Shown here: positions 38,165 through 47,014 of the stretch, one piece after another | Layout: the number at the start of each line of letters is the position of its first letter | Numbering within the stretch: the stretch's first letter is position 1 | Origin: Thermosaccharophagus gerlachensis | Lineage (GTDB): Bacteria; Armatimonadota; Fervidibacteria; Fervidibacterales; Thermosaccharophagaceae | DNA: 64,000 nt | Reading direction: 5' to 3' | NCBI GenBank assembly: GCA_041538025.1 | Contig: JBGOEV010000007.1 | Coordinates: 5,121 to 69,120 of the forward strand | Notes under the pieces: model-generated | Databases searched by the model: none | What the model saw: the letters and a program-made list of their open reading frames with translations, nothing else | What the model was told of the DNA's origin: nothing | Made by a program: the position numbers and the translations under genes

Positions 38165-39913
38165 ATGAGAGCTTCCCAATTATTCTTCACAACATTGCGT
38201 GAACCTCCAGCAGAAGCAGAACTTATAAGCCATAAGCTCTTAACGAGGGCTGGGTTTATAAGGAGGGTTGCAACTGGTGTTTATGCATATCTCCCTTTAG
38301 GTTATCGCTCGCTTCACAAGATCGCCATGATAGTGCGAGAGGAGATGAACGCAATCGGTGCACAGGAGACACTCCTACCATCACTTCATCCAGTAGAGCT
38401 ATGGGAAGAGACAGGTAGGCTTGAGGAATGTGGCGAGATACTTTTCAAACTGCGTGATAGACAGCAACGCTTACTTTGCCTTGGACCAACGCATGAGGAA
38501 GTTATAACTGACTTGGTAAGGAGAGATGTGCACTCATACAGGCAGTTACCAATTATCCTTTACCAAATACAGGTCAAGTTCAGAGATGAGCCTCGCCCGA
38601 GAGGTGGATTGATGCGTGCAAGGGAGTTCACAATGAAGGACGCTTATTCGTTTGATAAGGACGAGGAAGGGCTTGAACGAAGTTATAGGGCGATGATAAA
38701 AGCATACACGCGCATTTTCTACAGATGCGGTTTGAAAACCATACCTGTCGAAGCTGAAGCTGGTGTTATAGGTGGAACTGAGAACCTTGAGTTCATGGTG
38801 CTCGCTGAAAGCGGTGAGGACAAGATTTTGATATGCGATGAGTGCGGTTATGCAGCTAACAGAGAAAGAGCTGAAAGGAGAAAGCCGTTTAGTGAGCAAT
38901 ATCCACCACATTCATATGACGAGATGCTCCCGATGAGCAAGGTGTTTACGCCGAACCAAAAGACTGTTGCACAAGTCACAAGCTATCTTCATGTCCCGCC
39001 AGAAAAACTCGTTAAGACGCTCATATACATCGCTGACGGGAAGCCAGTAGCTGTCCTTGTGCGTGGCGATGCTGAATTGAATGAGGCTAAGCTAAAGAAA
39101 CACATTGGTGCTTCAAAGCTGCGGATGGCAGAACCAGACGAAGTGATGAGCCTAACGAAAGCCGATGTTGGATACGCAGGTCCAGTCGGACTGAGTGATG
39201 TCGAAATAGTGGCTGACTATGACATAGCGCAAATGTCAAACTTTGTTACGGGGGCAAACGAAGACAACTACCACCTCATCAATGTCAACTGGGGGAGGGA
39301 TTTCCCCGTTAGCCAATTCGCTGACATTCGTTTCGCGAAGGAGAACGACGCTTGCCCAAGATGTGCACACGGTGTCCTCAGACTCAAAAACTGCATTGAG
39401 GTCGGACATGTCTTCAAGCTCGGAACAAAGTATAGCGATGCAATGAGAGCAACTTTCGTTGATGAGGACGGATGCGAGAAACCTTTCGTAATGGGCTGTT
39501 ACGGTATAGGCGTTAGCAGGATACTCGCTGCTGTGGTTGAGGTAAGCCATGATGAGGACGGGATCATCTTCCCGATAACTGTTGCACCATATGAAGTGTG
39601 GCTTATACCTGTGGACATGAGCGACAGCGAGATAAGAGGTGCTGCAGAAAACATTTACACCAGATTAAATCGCGCAGGAATTGAAGTTGTAATTGACGAT
39701 AGGGACGAGAGGGCAGGCGTGAAGTTCAAAGATGCCGATTTGATAGGTATTCCAATTCAGGTTGTTATCGGCAAGAGCTACAAGAACTCCAAAGAGGTGG
39801 AAGTAAGGTTGCGAAGGGATAGGAAACCGTTGCTTGTGCATGAGGACGAAGTTATAGACTTCATCGACCACTTGCGTAAAACACTTTATGAGGAGCTAAC
39901 ACCAAAGGAATGA
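38165..39913 (+). CDS. proS: Prolyl-tRNA synthetase
   Basis: The protein has 582 residues from ATG 38165, with GGGGAGG six bases upstream (an ATG at 38159 lies inside the SD spacing). Class-II synthetase of the bacterial (ProS type I) form. Motif 1 region is GVYAYLPLGYRSLHKI. Motif 2 has KFRDEPRPRGGLMRAREF and motif 3 GCYGIGVSRILAAVVE. The editing INS domain lies at ~240-390 (TPNQKTVAQVTSYLHVP, AVLVRGDAELNEAKLKK). The C-terminal anticodon-binding domain starts at ~470 (VAPYEVWLIPVDMSD). The length is normal. Confidence 0.96.
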   Translation: MRASQLFFTTLREPPAEAELISHKLLTRAGFIRRVATGVYAYLPLGYRSLHKIAMIVREEMNAIGAQETLLPSLHPVELWEETGRLEECGEILFKLRDRQQRLLCLGPTHEEVITDLVRRDVHSYRQLPIILYQIQVKFRDEPRPRGGLMRAREFTMKDAYSFDKDEEGLERSYRAMIKAYTRIFYRCGLKTIPVEAEAGVIGGTENLEFMVLAESGEDKILICDECGYAANRERAERRKPFSEQYPPHSYDEMLPMSKVFTPNQKTVAQVTSYLHVPPEKLVKTLIYIADGKPVAVLVRGDAELNEAKLKKHIGASKLRMAEPDEVMSLTKADVGYAGPVGLSDVEIVADYDIAQMSNFVTGANEDNYHLINVNWGRDFPVSQFADIRFAKENDACPRCAHGVLRLKNCIEVGHVFKLGTKYSDAMRATFVDEDGCEKPFVMGCYGIGVSRILAAVVEVSHDEDGIIFPITVAPYEVWLIPVDMSDSEIRGAAENIYTRLNRAGIEVVIDDRDERAGVKFKDADLIGIPIQVVIGKSYKNSKEVEVRLRRDRKPLLVHEDEVIDFIDHLRKTLYEELTPKE

Positions 39914-39954
39914 ATTGTTCACCACTTAAAGGTTGTGGACGGGGGTTGTAAATC

Positions 39955-40626
39955 GTGCTTCCGTCTGGCATTGAAGTATTTCTAAGGCTTATCTTGACGA
40001 TGATCTTATGCGCCCTTATCGGGGTGGAGAGGGAAGCGAGGGAAAGACCAGCTGGGCTTAGAACACATGTTCTTGTTGGGCTTGGTTCATGCCTTTTCAT
40101 GATGGTCTCAATAGCAGTTGCTGTTCAGTCAGGTAACAGCAATGCTGACCCAGCGCGCATTGCAGCCAATGTTGTTACTGGTATAGGCTTTTTGGGTGCT
40201 GGCACGATATGGCTTAGAGGAGATGTGATAAGGGGTTTGACAACGGCAGCAAGCATATGGGTTACAGCTGCGATAGGGCTTTGTGTCGGTATGGGTTGGT
40301 ATATCCCTTCAGCAGTGACGACAGCGCTTGCATTTACTTCCCTTACACTCCTCAGGAAGGTTGAAAGGAAATGGTTTGGAAAGGGCGATAGGTATTCAGC
40401 TACCATACGATGCGTGTATGAGCCAGAACAATTCGCGATTGATGAAATATTGCAAACGCTGATAAACCTGAGGGCTCACATAACAAGGATTGAGTTTGCA
40501 AGCTCCTCCGATGGCTCAACACGCACAACAAGTATTATCGCAACTTTCCCTCACGAAATAACCACCCTTGAGGTTGTAAGGACATTACAACGCCTTCCGT
40601 TCATGAGAGTTATTGAATGTGAGTAG
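39955..40626 (+). CDS. MgtC/SapB-family membrane protein
   Basis: The protein has 223 residues from GTG 39955. MgtC-type proteins modulate P-type ATPases or F-ATPase and are linked to magnesium or acid stress, though many homologues are uncharacterised. N-terminal signature blocks are LCALIGVEREARERPAGLRTH (in parts: IGVERE, RPAGLRTH), GLGSCLFMMVSI, ARIAANVVTGIGFLGAGTIW and GLTTAASIWVTAAIGLCVGM. Five helices occupy residues 1-145. An ACT-like soluble domain follows (~150-223), as in the longer MgtC forms. It is convergent with rpoZ, 4 bases apart. Confidence 0.88.
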   Translation: MLPSGIEVFLRLILTMILCALIGVEREARERPAGLRTHVLVGLGSCLFMMVSIAVAVQSGNSNADPARIAANVVTGIGFLGAGTIWLRGDVIRGLTTAASIWVTAAIGLCVGMGWYIPSAVTTALAFTSLTLLRKVERKWFGKGDRYSATIRCVYEPEQFAIDEILQTLINLRAHITRIEFASSSDGSTRTTSIIATFPHEITTLEVVRTLQRLPFMRVIECE

Positions 40627-40630
40627 CTTG

Positions 40631-40876
40631 CTATGGCAGCATCTTTTTCGTATAGCTCTCAAGCTCCTTCTTCAGTTCTTCATCCTGCAGTTCAATAAAG
40701 AGCTTGCGACTGTGTAGTTCCTTTAAAGCGGTTATGACAGGGTTTTCTTCAAGCGGTTGATTTGAAAAAGCAGCTTGCTCCAATATCTCACGAGCTCTTT
40801 TTGCAACCGCAAGCGTGCAAAGATACTTGTTGCGTATACCTAAAGAGGTAGCCCTAAAAACATCATCAAGCGCCAT
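40631..40876 (-). CDS. rpoZ: RNA polymerase omega subunit
   Basis: About 81 residues from ATG 40876; a TTG at 40882 has closer SD spacing (AGGAGG five bases upstream), so either may be used. The omega fold is recognisable from NKYLCTLAVAKRAREILEQA and NPVITALKELHSRKLFIE, the variant of the usual vxiAleEi segment. It stabilises beta-prime in RNA polymerase. Same strand as groES-groL and 44 bases beyond the groL stop, so possibly co-transcribed with them. gmk, the usual neighbour, is absent. Confidence 0.85.
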   Translation of the reverse strand: MALDDVFRATSLGIRNKYLCTLAVAKRAREILEQAAFSNQPLEENPVITALKELHSRKLFIELQDEELKKELESYTKKMLP

Positions 40877-40926
40877 GCGCAATCAACCCTCCTCAATTGT
40901 CCTAAGCCATATCACAGAGGCATTGC

Positions 40927-42522
40927 TTACTTCTCTTTTTCTTCCTCAGGCTTCTCGGCAATGAGTGCCTCTGTGTTAAGTATGAGTGTCGCTATGCTGA
41001 CAGCATTTTCAAGGGCAGTGCGCACAACCTTCAAAGGGTCAATTATGCCAGATTTAACCATGTCAACAAACTCTCCCCTCTCTGCATCAAAGCCTATATT
41101 GCCATCTCGGTTGCGCACTTCTTCAACTATGACAGTTCCATCATACCCAGCGTTTTCAGCTATCTGGCGAAGCGGTGCATCAAGAGAGTTAATAACGATG
41201 CGATAGCCAACCTTTTCATCCTCTGGTGCTTCAAATTCCATCTCTCTCAACTTGACTTGAGCTCTCACCAAAGCTACACCGCCACCTGGCAATATGCCCT
41301 CTTCAACAGCTGCCCTTGAAGCATTGAGGGCGTCCTCAAAACGATGCTTCTTCTCCTTCAACTCTGTCTCGGTCGGTGCTCCAACCTTTATAACTGCAAC
41401 GCCACCAGCAAGTTTTGCCAACCTTTCTTCGAGCTTCTCACGGTCGTAATCGGACTCCGTCTCTTGGATCAGCTTCCTTATCTGCTCAATCCGTCCAGCT
41501 ATAGCCTCCTTTGAGCCACCACCTTCAACTATCGTTGTTTTCTCACGCTCAACCACAACACGCTTAGCAGTGCCAAGGTCTCTTAGGTCTATATTCTCAA
41601 GCTTTATCCCCAGATCCTCACTGAAGAAGCGCCCACCCGTTAGGATAGCTATGTCTTCCATGATGGCTTTCCTACGTTCACCAAATGCTGGAGCTTTAAC
41701 AGCACAGCACTGGAGCACTCCTCGGAGCTTATTCACAACGAGTGTAGCAAGCGCATCTCCTTCAACATTCTCAGCAATGATGAGCAACGGACGCCCAGCA
41801 CGAGCAACCCTCTCAAGTAAAGGAACCAAGTCAAGCGCTGAGGTTATCTTCTTCTCATGCACAAGTATGAGTGGCTCCTCAAGCACGCATTGCATGTTCT
41901 CGGCATCGGTCACAAAGTAAGGGGAGATGTAACCCTTATCAAACTGCATCCCTTCAACAACCTCAACCGTGGTTTGTGTCCCTTTTGCTTCCTCAACTGT
42001 TATAACTCCATCCTTACCGACCTTATCCATCGCATCTGCTATGATGTTTCCTATCTCTGGGTCGTTGCCAGCTATAGTTGCAACATGCTTTATCTCTTCT
42101 TTTGTCTCAACATCAATCGCCATGCTTTTAAGATGCTCAACGACATCTCTCAAAGCTCTCTCCATCCCCTTCTTCAGGAATATCGGATTCACACCAGCAG
42201 CAACTGCCTTCATCCCTTCCTTGAGCATCGCGTATGCTAACACTGTAGCTGTAGTTGTTCCATCGCCTGCAACATCGTTTGTCTTTGACGCAACCTCACG
42301 CATCAACTGCGCACCCATGTTCTCAAATTTGTCCTCAAGTTCTATTTCCTTCGCGACTGTCACTCCGTCCTTGCTCACTGATGGTGAACCCCATTTCTTG
42401 TCAAGCACTACATTGCGTCCCCTTGGTCCGAGTGTCACTGCTACTGCCTCAGCAACAGCTTTCGCACCACGAAAGAGTGCCTGCCTCGCTTGATCGCTAA
42501 AAATGAGTTGCTTTGCTGCCAT
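40927..42522 (-). CDS. groL: Chaperonin GroEL
   Basis: The protein has 531 residues from ATG 42522 (GGGTGA upstream). Visible GroEL blocks are GAKAVAEAVAVTLGPRGRNV in parts (VTLGPRGRNVVLDKKWG), KDGVTVAKEIEL, TNDVAGDGTTTATVLA, KVGKDGVITVEE, GMQFDKGYISPYFVT and GGGVALVRA. The C-terminus ends in an acidic tail (EKPEEEKEK) without the Gly-Gly-Met repeats usual for GroEL. Downstream of groS, about 100 bases apart. Confidence 0.97.
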   Translation of the reverse strand: MAAKQLIFSDQARQALFRGAKAVAEAVAVTLGPRGRNVVLDKKWGSPSVSKDGVTVAKEIELEDKFENMGAQLMREVASKTNDVAGDGTTTATVLAYAMLKEGMKAVAAGVNPIFLKKGMERALRDVVEHLKSMAIDVETKEEIKHVATIAGNDPEIGNIIADAMDKVGKDGVITVEEAKGTQTTVEVVEGMQFDKGYISPYFVTDAENMQCVLEEPLILVHEKKITSALDLVPLLERVARAGRPLLIIAENVEGDALATLVVNKLRGVLQCCAVKAPAFGERRKAIMEDIAILTGGRFFSEDLGIKLENIDLRDLGTAKRVVVEREKTTIVEGGGSKEAIAGRIEQIRKLIQETESDYDREKLEERLAKLAGGVAVIKVGAPTETELKEKKHRFEDALNASRAAVEEGILPGGGVALVRAQVKLREMEFEAPEDEKVGYRIVINSLDAPLRQIAENAGYDGTVIVEEVRNRDGNIGFDAERGEFVDMVKSGIIDPLKVVRTALENAVSIATLILNTEALIAEKPEEEKEK

Positions 42523-42625
42523 CACTAAATCACCCCCATTGTGATGTCATTGCCATGTTATGGAATGAAGCAAGTATCGGGAAGCTTAAGGGGATTTGAG
42601 CGCAATTCATATGTAGGCGCAGGTG

Positions 42626-42916
42626 TCACTCCTCAATGACGGCATAGATGTCATCGGCACTCAAGATTACGTGTTTTTCTCCGTTCAGTTTTATTTCAGT
42701 GCCAGCATACTTTGAGAAGATAACTTTGTCGCCAACTTTTACGCTAATCGGTATGACCTTGCCCTCGTCGGTCAGCTTGCCATCACCGACAGCCACAACA
42801 ACGCCACGCTGTGGCTTCTCCTTCGCTGTGTCAGGCAAGTAGATCCCACCCGCTGTTTTCTCCTCCTCTTCCTCAACCTTGATGAGCACCTTATCACGCA
42901 ACGGCTTTATCTTCAT
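42626..42916 (-). CDS. groS: Co-chaperonin GroES
   Basis: The protein has 96 residues from ATG 42916 with AAGGAGGTGAG upstream. It is the lid of the GroEL chamber. Blocks are IKPLRDKVLIKVEEEEEKTAG in parts (KPLRDKVLIK), GGIYLPDTAKEKP, GVVVAVGDGK, VKVGDKVIFSKYAGTEIK (mobile loop and base) and VILSADDIYAVIE. The normal groS-groL order is kept. Confidence 0.97.
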   Translation of the reverse strand: MKIKPLRDKVLIKVEEEEEKTAGGIYLPDTAKEKPQRGVVVAVGDGKLTDEGKVIPISVKVGDKVIFSKYAGTEIKLNGEKHVILSADDIYAVIEE

Positions 42917-43229
42917 CACAGCTCACCTCCTTAGAGTGATCTACCTGCGTCAGCGAGCTGCTTTGACATACTCTAACCTTCGTTGAGACTGAAAGGAATC
43001 AATTCACTGTGGAGGGTATGACGAGTGTAACTGCCACTTTAATTATAATGCTGCGTTTGCACCAAATTGTAAAGTGAAGCTACAACACAAGGTGTCTTAA
43101 TGAACGAGCATGCAACTCTGTTGAGGATAAGGGGTCACAAGGTGGCTGAACATGATGAGTTAGAATGATGTCAAACTGGTAATTGGCGCAACGCACATCA
43201 AACCCACAGCCATAAGGAGTTGAAAAGCG
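42917..43229. promoter_or_regulatory. groESL / polX divergent control region
   Basis: On the minus strand TTTACA (43073-43068) is followed 17 bases later by CATTAT (43050-43045); an overlapping perfect TATAAT at 43047-43042 has 20-base spacing. This is the likely groESL promoter. TTAGAGT (42931-42937) and ACTCTAA (42970-42976) form an inverted repeat in the leader. No CIRCE element (TTAGCACTC-N9-GAGTGCTAA) is seen. No convincing promoter for polX was found. Confidence 0.5.
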
Positions 43230-44957
43230 ATGCAAAATGAGAAGGTCGCTGAGATGCTTGAAGAACTTGGTGACCTTAAGGAAATAATTGGGGAGAACCC
43301 TTTCAAAGTGCGTGCTTATAGAAGGGCTGCAGAAGCCATAAGGCGATTAAGCACTCCAATAGAGGAGATAGTAAAGAAGGGGAAGCTGAGCGAGATAGAA
43401 GGCATTGGCACGAGCTTGGCTACGAAAATAACCGAGTTTGTTAAAACGGGGAAGGTGAAGGAGCTTGAAGAACTGCGTGCCAAAGTCCCACCGTCACTAA
43501 GAGCGTTTTTAGAGATACCAGATATGGGACCAAGGACAGCATGGCTTGTCTATGAACGCCTCGGGATAACTACGATTGAAGAACTTGAGAAGGCTGCAAG
43601 GGAAGGCAAGTTGCGCCACTTGCCCGGGATGGGTCCAAAAAAGGAAGAAAACATACTTCGTGGGATACAACTGCTCAGAACAACTGCTCAAAGGTTTCGC
43701 TTGGATGTAGCATGGAAGACTGCCGACTACATCGTGAGCGAACTGAAGCAACTGCCCGAAGCCAAGTTGATACTGCCAGCTGGGAGCCTGCGTAGGATGA
43801 AGGAAACAATCGGTGATGTGGACATACTCGTTGCAACAACAAACCCAGAACCTGTGATGGATAAGTTCGTTAGCTTGGAAGGCATAAGGGATGTGCTCGC
43901 CAAGGGAACAACAAAATCAAGTGTGCTGTTTGAGCACGGTCTTCAGGTTGATGTTAGAGCTGTGCCACCTGAATCGTTTGGAGCAGCTGCTCAATACTTC
44001 ACTGGTTCAAAAGACCATAACATCTTGCTTCGCGAGCGCGGGATAAAGCTCGGCTTAAAGATAAACGAGTATGGTGTCTTCAAGGAACCCGCAGATGAGA
44101 AAATAGCAGGGGAGACGGAAGAGGGGGTGTATCAAGCTCTTGGTCTTGTGTGGATACCACCAGAGTTGCGTGAGAATAGAGGTGAGATTGAAGCAGCGGA
44201 AAGAAACGCTATACCAACGCTTGTTGAGCTATCCGACATAAAGGGAGATCTACACGTTCATTCAAACTGGAGTGACGGTGCAGAAGCGATTGAAACGCTC
44301 GCTGAGGCAGCATTACAGCTTGGCTACGAATACATCGCTATAACAGACCACTCACCACCGATGGGTTGGGGTGTAAAACCTGAGGACTTCAAGCGCCAGA
44401 TAGATTACATAAGAAAGTTGAACGAGCGCATCAACGAAATAACTATATTGACTGGCGTTGAGGTTGATATACTGCCAGATGGTTCGCTCGCTTTGGAAGA
44501 TGAGTTGCTTAAAGAATTTGATGTAGTGATAGCAGCTGTGCATTCGCAAATGAGGATGCCCAAGGAGAAGATGACCGAGCGCATACTGCGTGCCATGGAA
44601 AACAAGTTCGTGCATATAGTAGCGCATCCAACTGGCAGGTTGATAGGGCAAAGGGAACCGTATGAGGTTAACATTGAACTCATCGTCAAGAGAGCTGCAG
44701 AAGAAGGGGTTGCACTTGAGATAAATGCAAGCCCAGAAAGGTTAGACTTGAAAGACGAGCATGCGCGCATGTGCAAAGAGCACGGTGTTCCAGTGGCGAT
44801 TGGAACAGATGCACACGCTATAGTCCACCTTGAGTTCATGCGATATGGCGTGGGAACAGCAAGGCGTGGATGGCTTGAACCAAATGATGTCATAAACACT
44901 TTCCAGTTGAAGAAGCTCCTTAGGTTCCTAAAGCAACGCCGAACTGGGGGGCTTTGA
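43230..44957 (+). CDS. polX: PolX-type DNA polymerase with PHP domain
   Basis: The protein has 575 residues. Residues ~1-315 are the DNA polymerase beta-like part: HhH motifs (IEGIGTSLATKITEF, IPDMGPRTAWLVYERLG, LPGMGPKKEENIL) and the nucleotidyltransferase site GSLRRMKETIGDVDILVA with the DxD aspartates. Residues ~335-570 are the PHP exonuclease domain (DIKGDLHVHSNWSDGA, ITDHSPPMGW, GVEVDILPDG, VIAAVHSQM, HPTGRLIG, IGTDAH), with the metal ligands intact. PolX fills short gaps in repair and has 3'-5' exonuclease and AP-endonuclease activity in Bacillus and Thermus. The length is typical. Confidence 0.95.
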   Translation: MQNEKVAEMLEELGDLKEIIGENPFKVRAYRRAAEAIRRLSTPIEEIVKKGKLSEIEGIGTSLATKITEFVKTGKVKELEELRAKVPPSLRAFLEIPDMGPRTAWLVYERLGITTIEELEKAAREGKLRHLPGMGPKKEENILRGIQLLRTTAQRFRLDVAWKTADYIVSELKQLPEAKLILPAGSLRRMKETIGDVDILVATTNPEPVMDKFVSLEGIRDVLAKGTTKSSVLFEHGLQVDVRAVPPESFGAAAQYFTGSKDHNILLRERGIKLGLKINEYGVFKEPADEKIAGETEEGVYQALGLVWIPPELRENRGEIEAAERNAIPTLVELSDIKGDLHVHSNWSDGAEAIETLAEAALQLGYEYIAITDHSPPMGWGVKPEDFKRQIDYIRKLNERINEITILTGVEVDILPDGSLALEDELLKEFDVVIAAVHSQMRMPKEKMTERILRAMENKFVHIVAHPTGRLIGQREPYEVNIELIVKRAAEEGVALEINASPERLDLKDEHARMCKEHGVPVAIGTDAHAIVHLEFMRYGVGTARRGWLEPNDVINTFQLKKLLRFLKQRRTGGL

Positions 44958-44973
44958 TGAGGAGGGATATGGT

Positions 44974-45906
44974 GTGAGGGAACACAGGGATTTCCTTTCG
45001 GTGACTGATTTGAAGCCGAGCGAAGTTGAGGTGCTCTTTGAATGGGCAGGTGAATATAAATCGGGCGCTGTTAGAAAGAGGCTACGGGAGACATTATTAC
45101 ATAGCTCAGTTGCACTGCTGTTTGAGAAACCGTCACTTAGGACAAGGGTAACATTTGAGCTTGCTGTAAGACATCTTGGTGGGCATCCTGTGGTATTGAC
45201 GCAAGCCGAAGTTGGGCTTGGGACAAGGGAAGCAGTAAAGGACATAGCAAGGAACCTCGCAAGGTGGGTAGATATCATCGTGGCTCGCGTTCATAGGCAC
45301 AAGACGCTGGAGGAGATGGCAGAATGGGCTGATGTGCCCGTCATAAACGCTCTCTCTGACATTGAGCACCCATGCCAAGCTCTGGCAGACCTCTTCACGC
45401 TCAAAGAACACTTTGGTGATGTGAAGGGGAAGCACTTGGTCTTCATCGGCGATGGGTTCAATGTCGCTCATTCCCTCCTTCTGCTCTCGGCAATGCTTGG
45501 GGTTAACATATCGGTCATCACACCCAAGGGGTATGAACCAAGGGAAGAAATTGTTCAACACGCAATCAACATAGCTCAAAGAACTGGTTCAAAGGTGACT
45601 ATCGGAAACGATCCACATGAGGCTGTGAAAAGCGCCGACGCAATTTACACGGATGTGTGGGTGAGCATGGGGCAAGAGGATGAAGCGGAAAAGAGAAGGG
45701 TTGATTTCGCACCATACCAAGTCAATGAGAAGATGCTTGAATTAGCTCCATCTCATGCCGTTGTAATGCATTGTCTCCCAGCACACAGAGGTGAAGAGAT
45801 AACAGATGAAGTTTTGGACTCGCAAAGGTGCGTCGCTTTTGAGCAAGCCGAAAACAGGCTACACACGCAGAAGGCTTTGCTTTCACTCATAATACAAGGA
45901 AGCTAA
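44974..45906 (+). CDS. argF: Ornithine carbamoyltransferase
   Basis: The protein has 310 residues from GTG 44974; GGAGG is ~8-10 bases upstream. It makes citrulline from ornithine and carbamoyl phosphate. Motifs are EKPSLRTRVTFE (carbamoyl-phosphate site, STRT replaced by SLRT as in several thermophiles), HPCQALADLFT, GDGFNVAHSLLL, YTDVWVSMGQEDE, and HCLPAHRGEEITDEV with the ornithine-site Cys. The length is normal. It starts 17 bases after polX. An argD-like gene lies 10 kb away. Confidence 0.95.
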   Translation: MREHRDFLSVTDLKPSEVEVLFEWAGEYKSGAVRKRLRETLLHSSVALLFEKPSLRTRVTFELAVRHLGGHPVVLTQAEVGLGTREAVKDIARNLARWVDIIVARVHRHKTLEEMAEWADVPVINALSDIEHPCQALADLFTLKEHFGDVKGKHLVFIGDGFNVAHSLLLLSAMLGVNISVITPKGYEPREEIVQHAINIAQRTGSKVTIGNDPHEAVKSADAIYTDVWVSMGQEDEAEKRRVDFAPYQVNEKMLELAPSHAVVMHCLPAHRGEEITDEVLDSQRCVAFEQAENRLHTQKALLSLIIQGS

Positions 45907-45963
45907 AAGCTTTGTCATGGTGCTTGATGTTTTTCAGCTTTGCTTCAAAAGGTGAATTAAACG

Positions 45964-46455
45964 ATGCAAACCGAGGGCACAGAGCTACGCACATTCAAAT
46001 ACCGAAAGTATGCAAGTGGATGGGCAGTTTTGCTTTTCATCGTGTGGGTATTTGGCGTCGTGACACATGTAGCCATAATGTGGTTCCCATTTGAGAACCC
46101 GATGACTGTAAAGGGTATGCTTGCGTTGCTGTTTGCATCTTTCGGGTTTGGTATCTACTGCTCGTATCTCGTTATAGTCAACATGACGGCGGTCATCTTG
46201 CTCGATAGAAATGGCATCACATACCGAGATAGGTATGTGAAAGTGAGTTTGAAGTGGGAAGATGTTTGTGAGATGACGATGCGATGGGTTAAGGACTCCA
46301 CTGGAAAAGCGATTTACTTCAAACTCGGCATGCACGCTATCGAGGGTTGGAAAGAACTACAGCAACTTATTATTGAACGAGCTTCCTTGAAAGAGGTTGT
46401 GAGGCGGAAATTACTCTTCATTGGGGAAGCTATAGTGCATGCTAAGCGCCCTTAG
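45964..46455 (+). CDS. Two-helix membrane protein with bacterial PH-like tail
   Basis: The protein has 163 residues from ATG 45964 (AGGTGA ~8-9 bases upstream). Two membrane helices lie at ~20-42 (WAVLLFIVWVFGVVTHVAI) and ~50-75 (LALLFASFGFGIYCSYLVI). The C-terminal ~85 residues (ILLDRNGITYRDRYVKVSLKW, then EDVCEMTMRW) resemble a bacterial PH-type beta-sandwich. Function unknown. The 3' end overlaps the convergent TPR gene by 14 bases. Confidence 0.7.
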   Translation: MQTEGTELRTFKYRKYASGWAVLLFIVWVFGVVTHVAIMWFPFENPMTVKGMLALLFASFGFGIYCSYLVIVNMTAVILLDRNGITYRDRYVKVSLKWEDVCEMTMRWVKDSTGKAIYFKLGMHAIEGWKELQQLIIERASLKEVVRRKLLFIGEAIVHAKRP

Positions 46456-46891
46456 ACTTCTCGCCCCTCTTTGCCATCTCCCTCTCCAGCAAGCGTGATG
46501 CATGCTTTGTCTTTGAACTGTTTGGTGCTATCCGTTCCATATTTGAGAGAGCGTTCCTTGCTGCTTCAAGGTTGCCCAAAGCGACATACGCCCTGACAAG
46601 CTGGAAATGCGCGTCCAAGAACGATGGCTCAAGCTGGATGACCTTTTCAAGCGCCTGCACTGCAGCGCCAAACCTGCCAAGCATTATGAAGGCGAGAGCA
46701 AGGTTGTAGTGAGCCGTTGCATCTTCTGGGTATTCCCTCAAGCGATTTTTAAACTGCTCAACCATCTCTAAGATAGCCGGGTTTTCTTCCTCTGGTCCTG
46801 CTATGCTTGCCCCGCATACATGGCAGAAGCGAGCATCATCTGCAACGGCAGCACCACATACTTTGCAAACCCGTTCCTTAGAACGGCTCAC
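46442..46891 (-). CDS. Zinc-ribbon plus TPR protein
   Basis: The protein has 149 residues from GTG 46891 (AGGGGTGA six bases upstream). An N-terminal zinc ribbon has two CxxC pairs at ~9-12 and ~23-26 (VCKVCG, FCHVCG). Two to three TPR units follow at ~40-130 (ATAHYNLALAFIMLGRFGAA, then AVQALEKVIQLEPSFLDAHF). The same double-CxxC ribbon type occurs in the FHA protein of this window. It is probably a cytoplasmic scaffold; partner unknown. Confidence 0.78.
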   Translation of the reverse strand: MSRSKERVCKVCGAAVADDARFCHVCGASIAGPEEENPAILEMVEQFKNRLREYPEDATAHYNLALAFIMLGRFGAAVQALEKVIQLEPSFLDAHFQLVRAYVALGNLEAARNALSNMERIAPNSSKTKHASRLLEREMAKRGEKSKGA

Positions 46892-46956
46892 GGGAACTCA
46901 CCCCTGATACAATGTGCTATTGTGTGCCATACTACACTATACAGGCTTCGTTTATG

Positions 46957-47001
46957 AAGTGTTTTAATGCTCTCAAGCTGTGTCCCATGTTTAAAACACT
47001 T
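46957..47001. promoter_or_regulatory. 11-base inverted repeat upstream of nadC
   Basis: AAGTGTTTTAA (46957-46967) and TTAAAACACTT (46991-47001) are perfect complements 23 bases apart, ending 13 bases before the nadC ATG. It could be an operator for an NAD-synthesis regulator or an RNA hairpin that hides the weak ribosome site. The arms do not match a motif I can name with certainty. Confidence 0.5.
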
Positions 47002-47014
47002 ACGCAGATGAGCG

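Noticed and set aside
42917..43073. CIRCE/HrcA operator upstream of groES
   Set aside because: The inverted repeat TTAGAGT...ACTCTAA has the wrong arms and a 32-base spacer.
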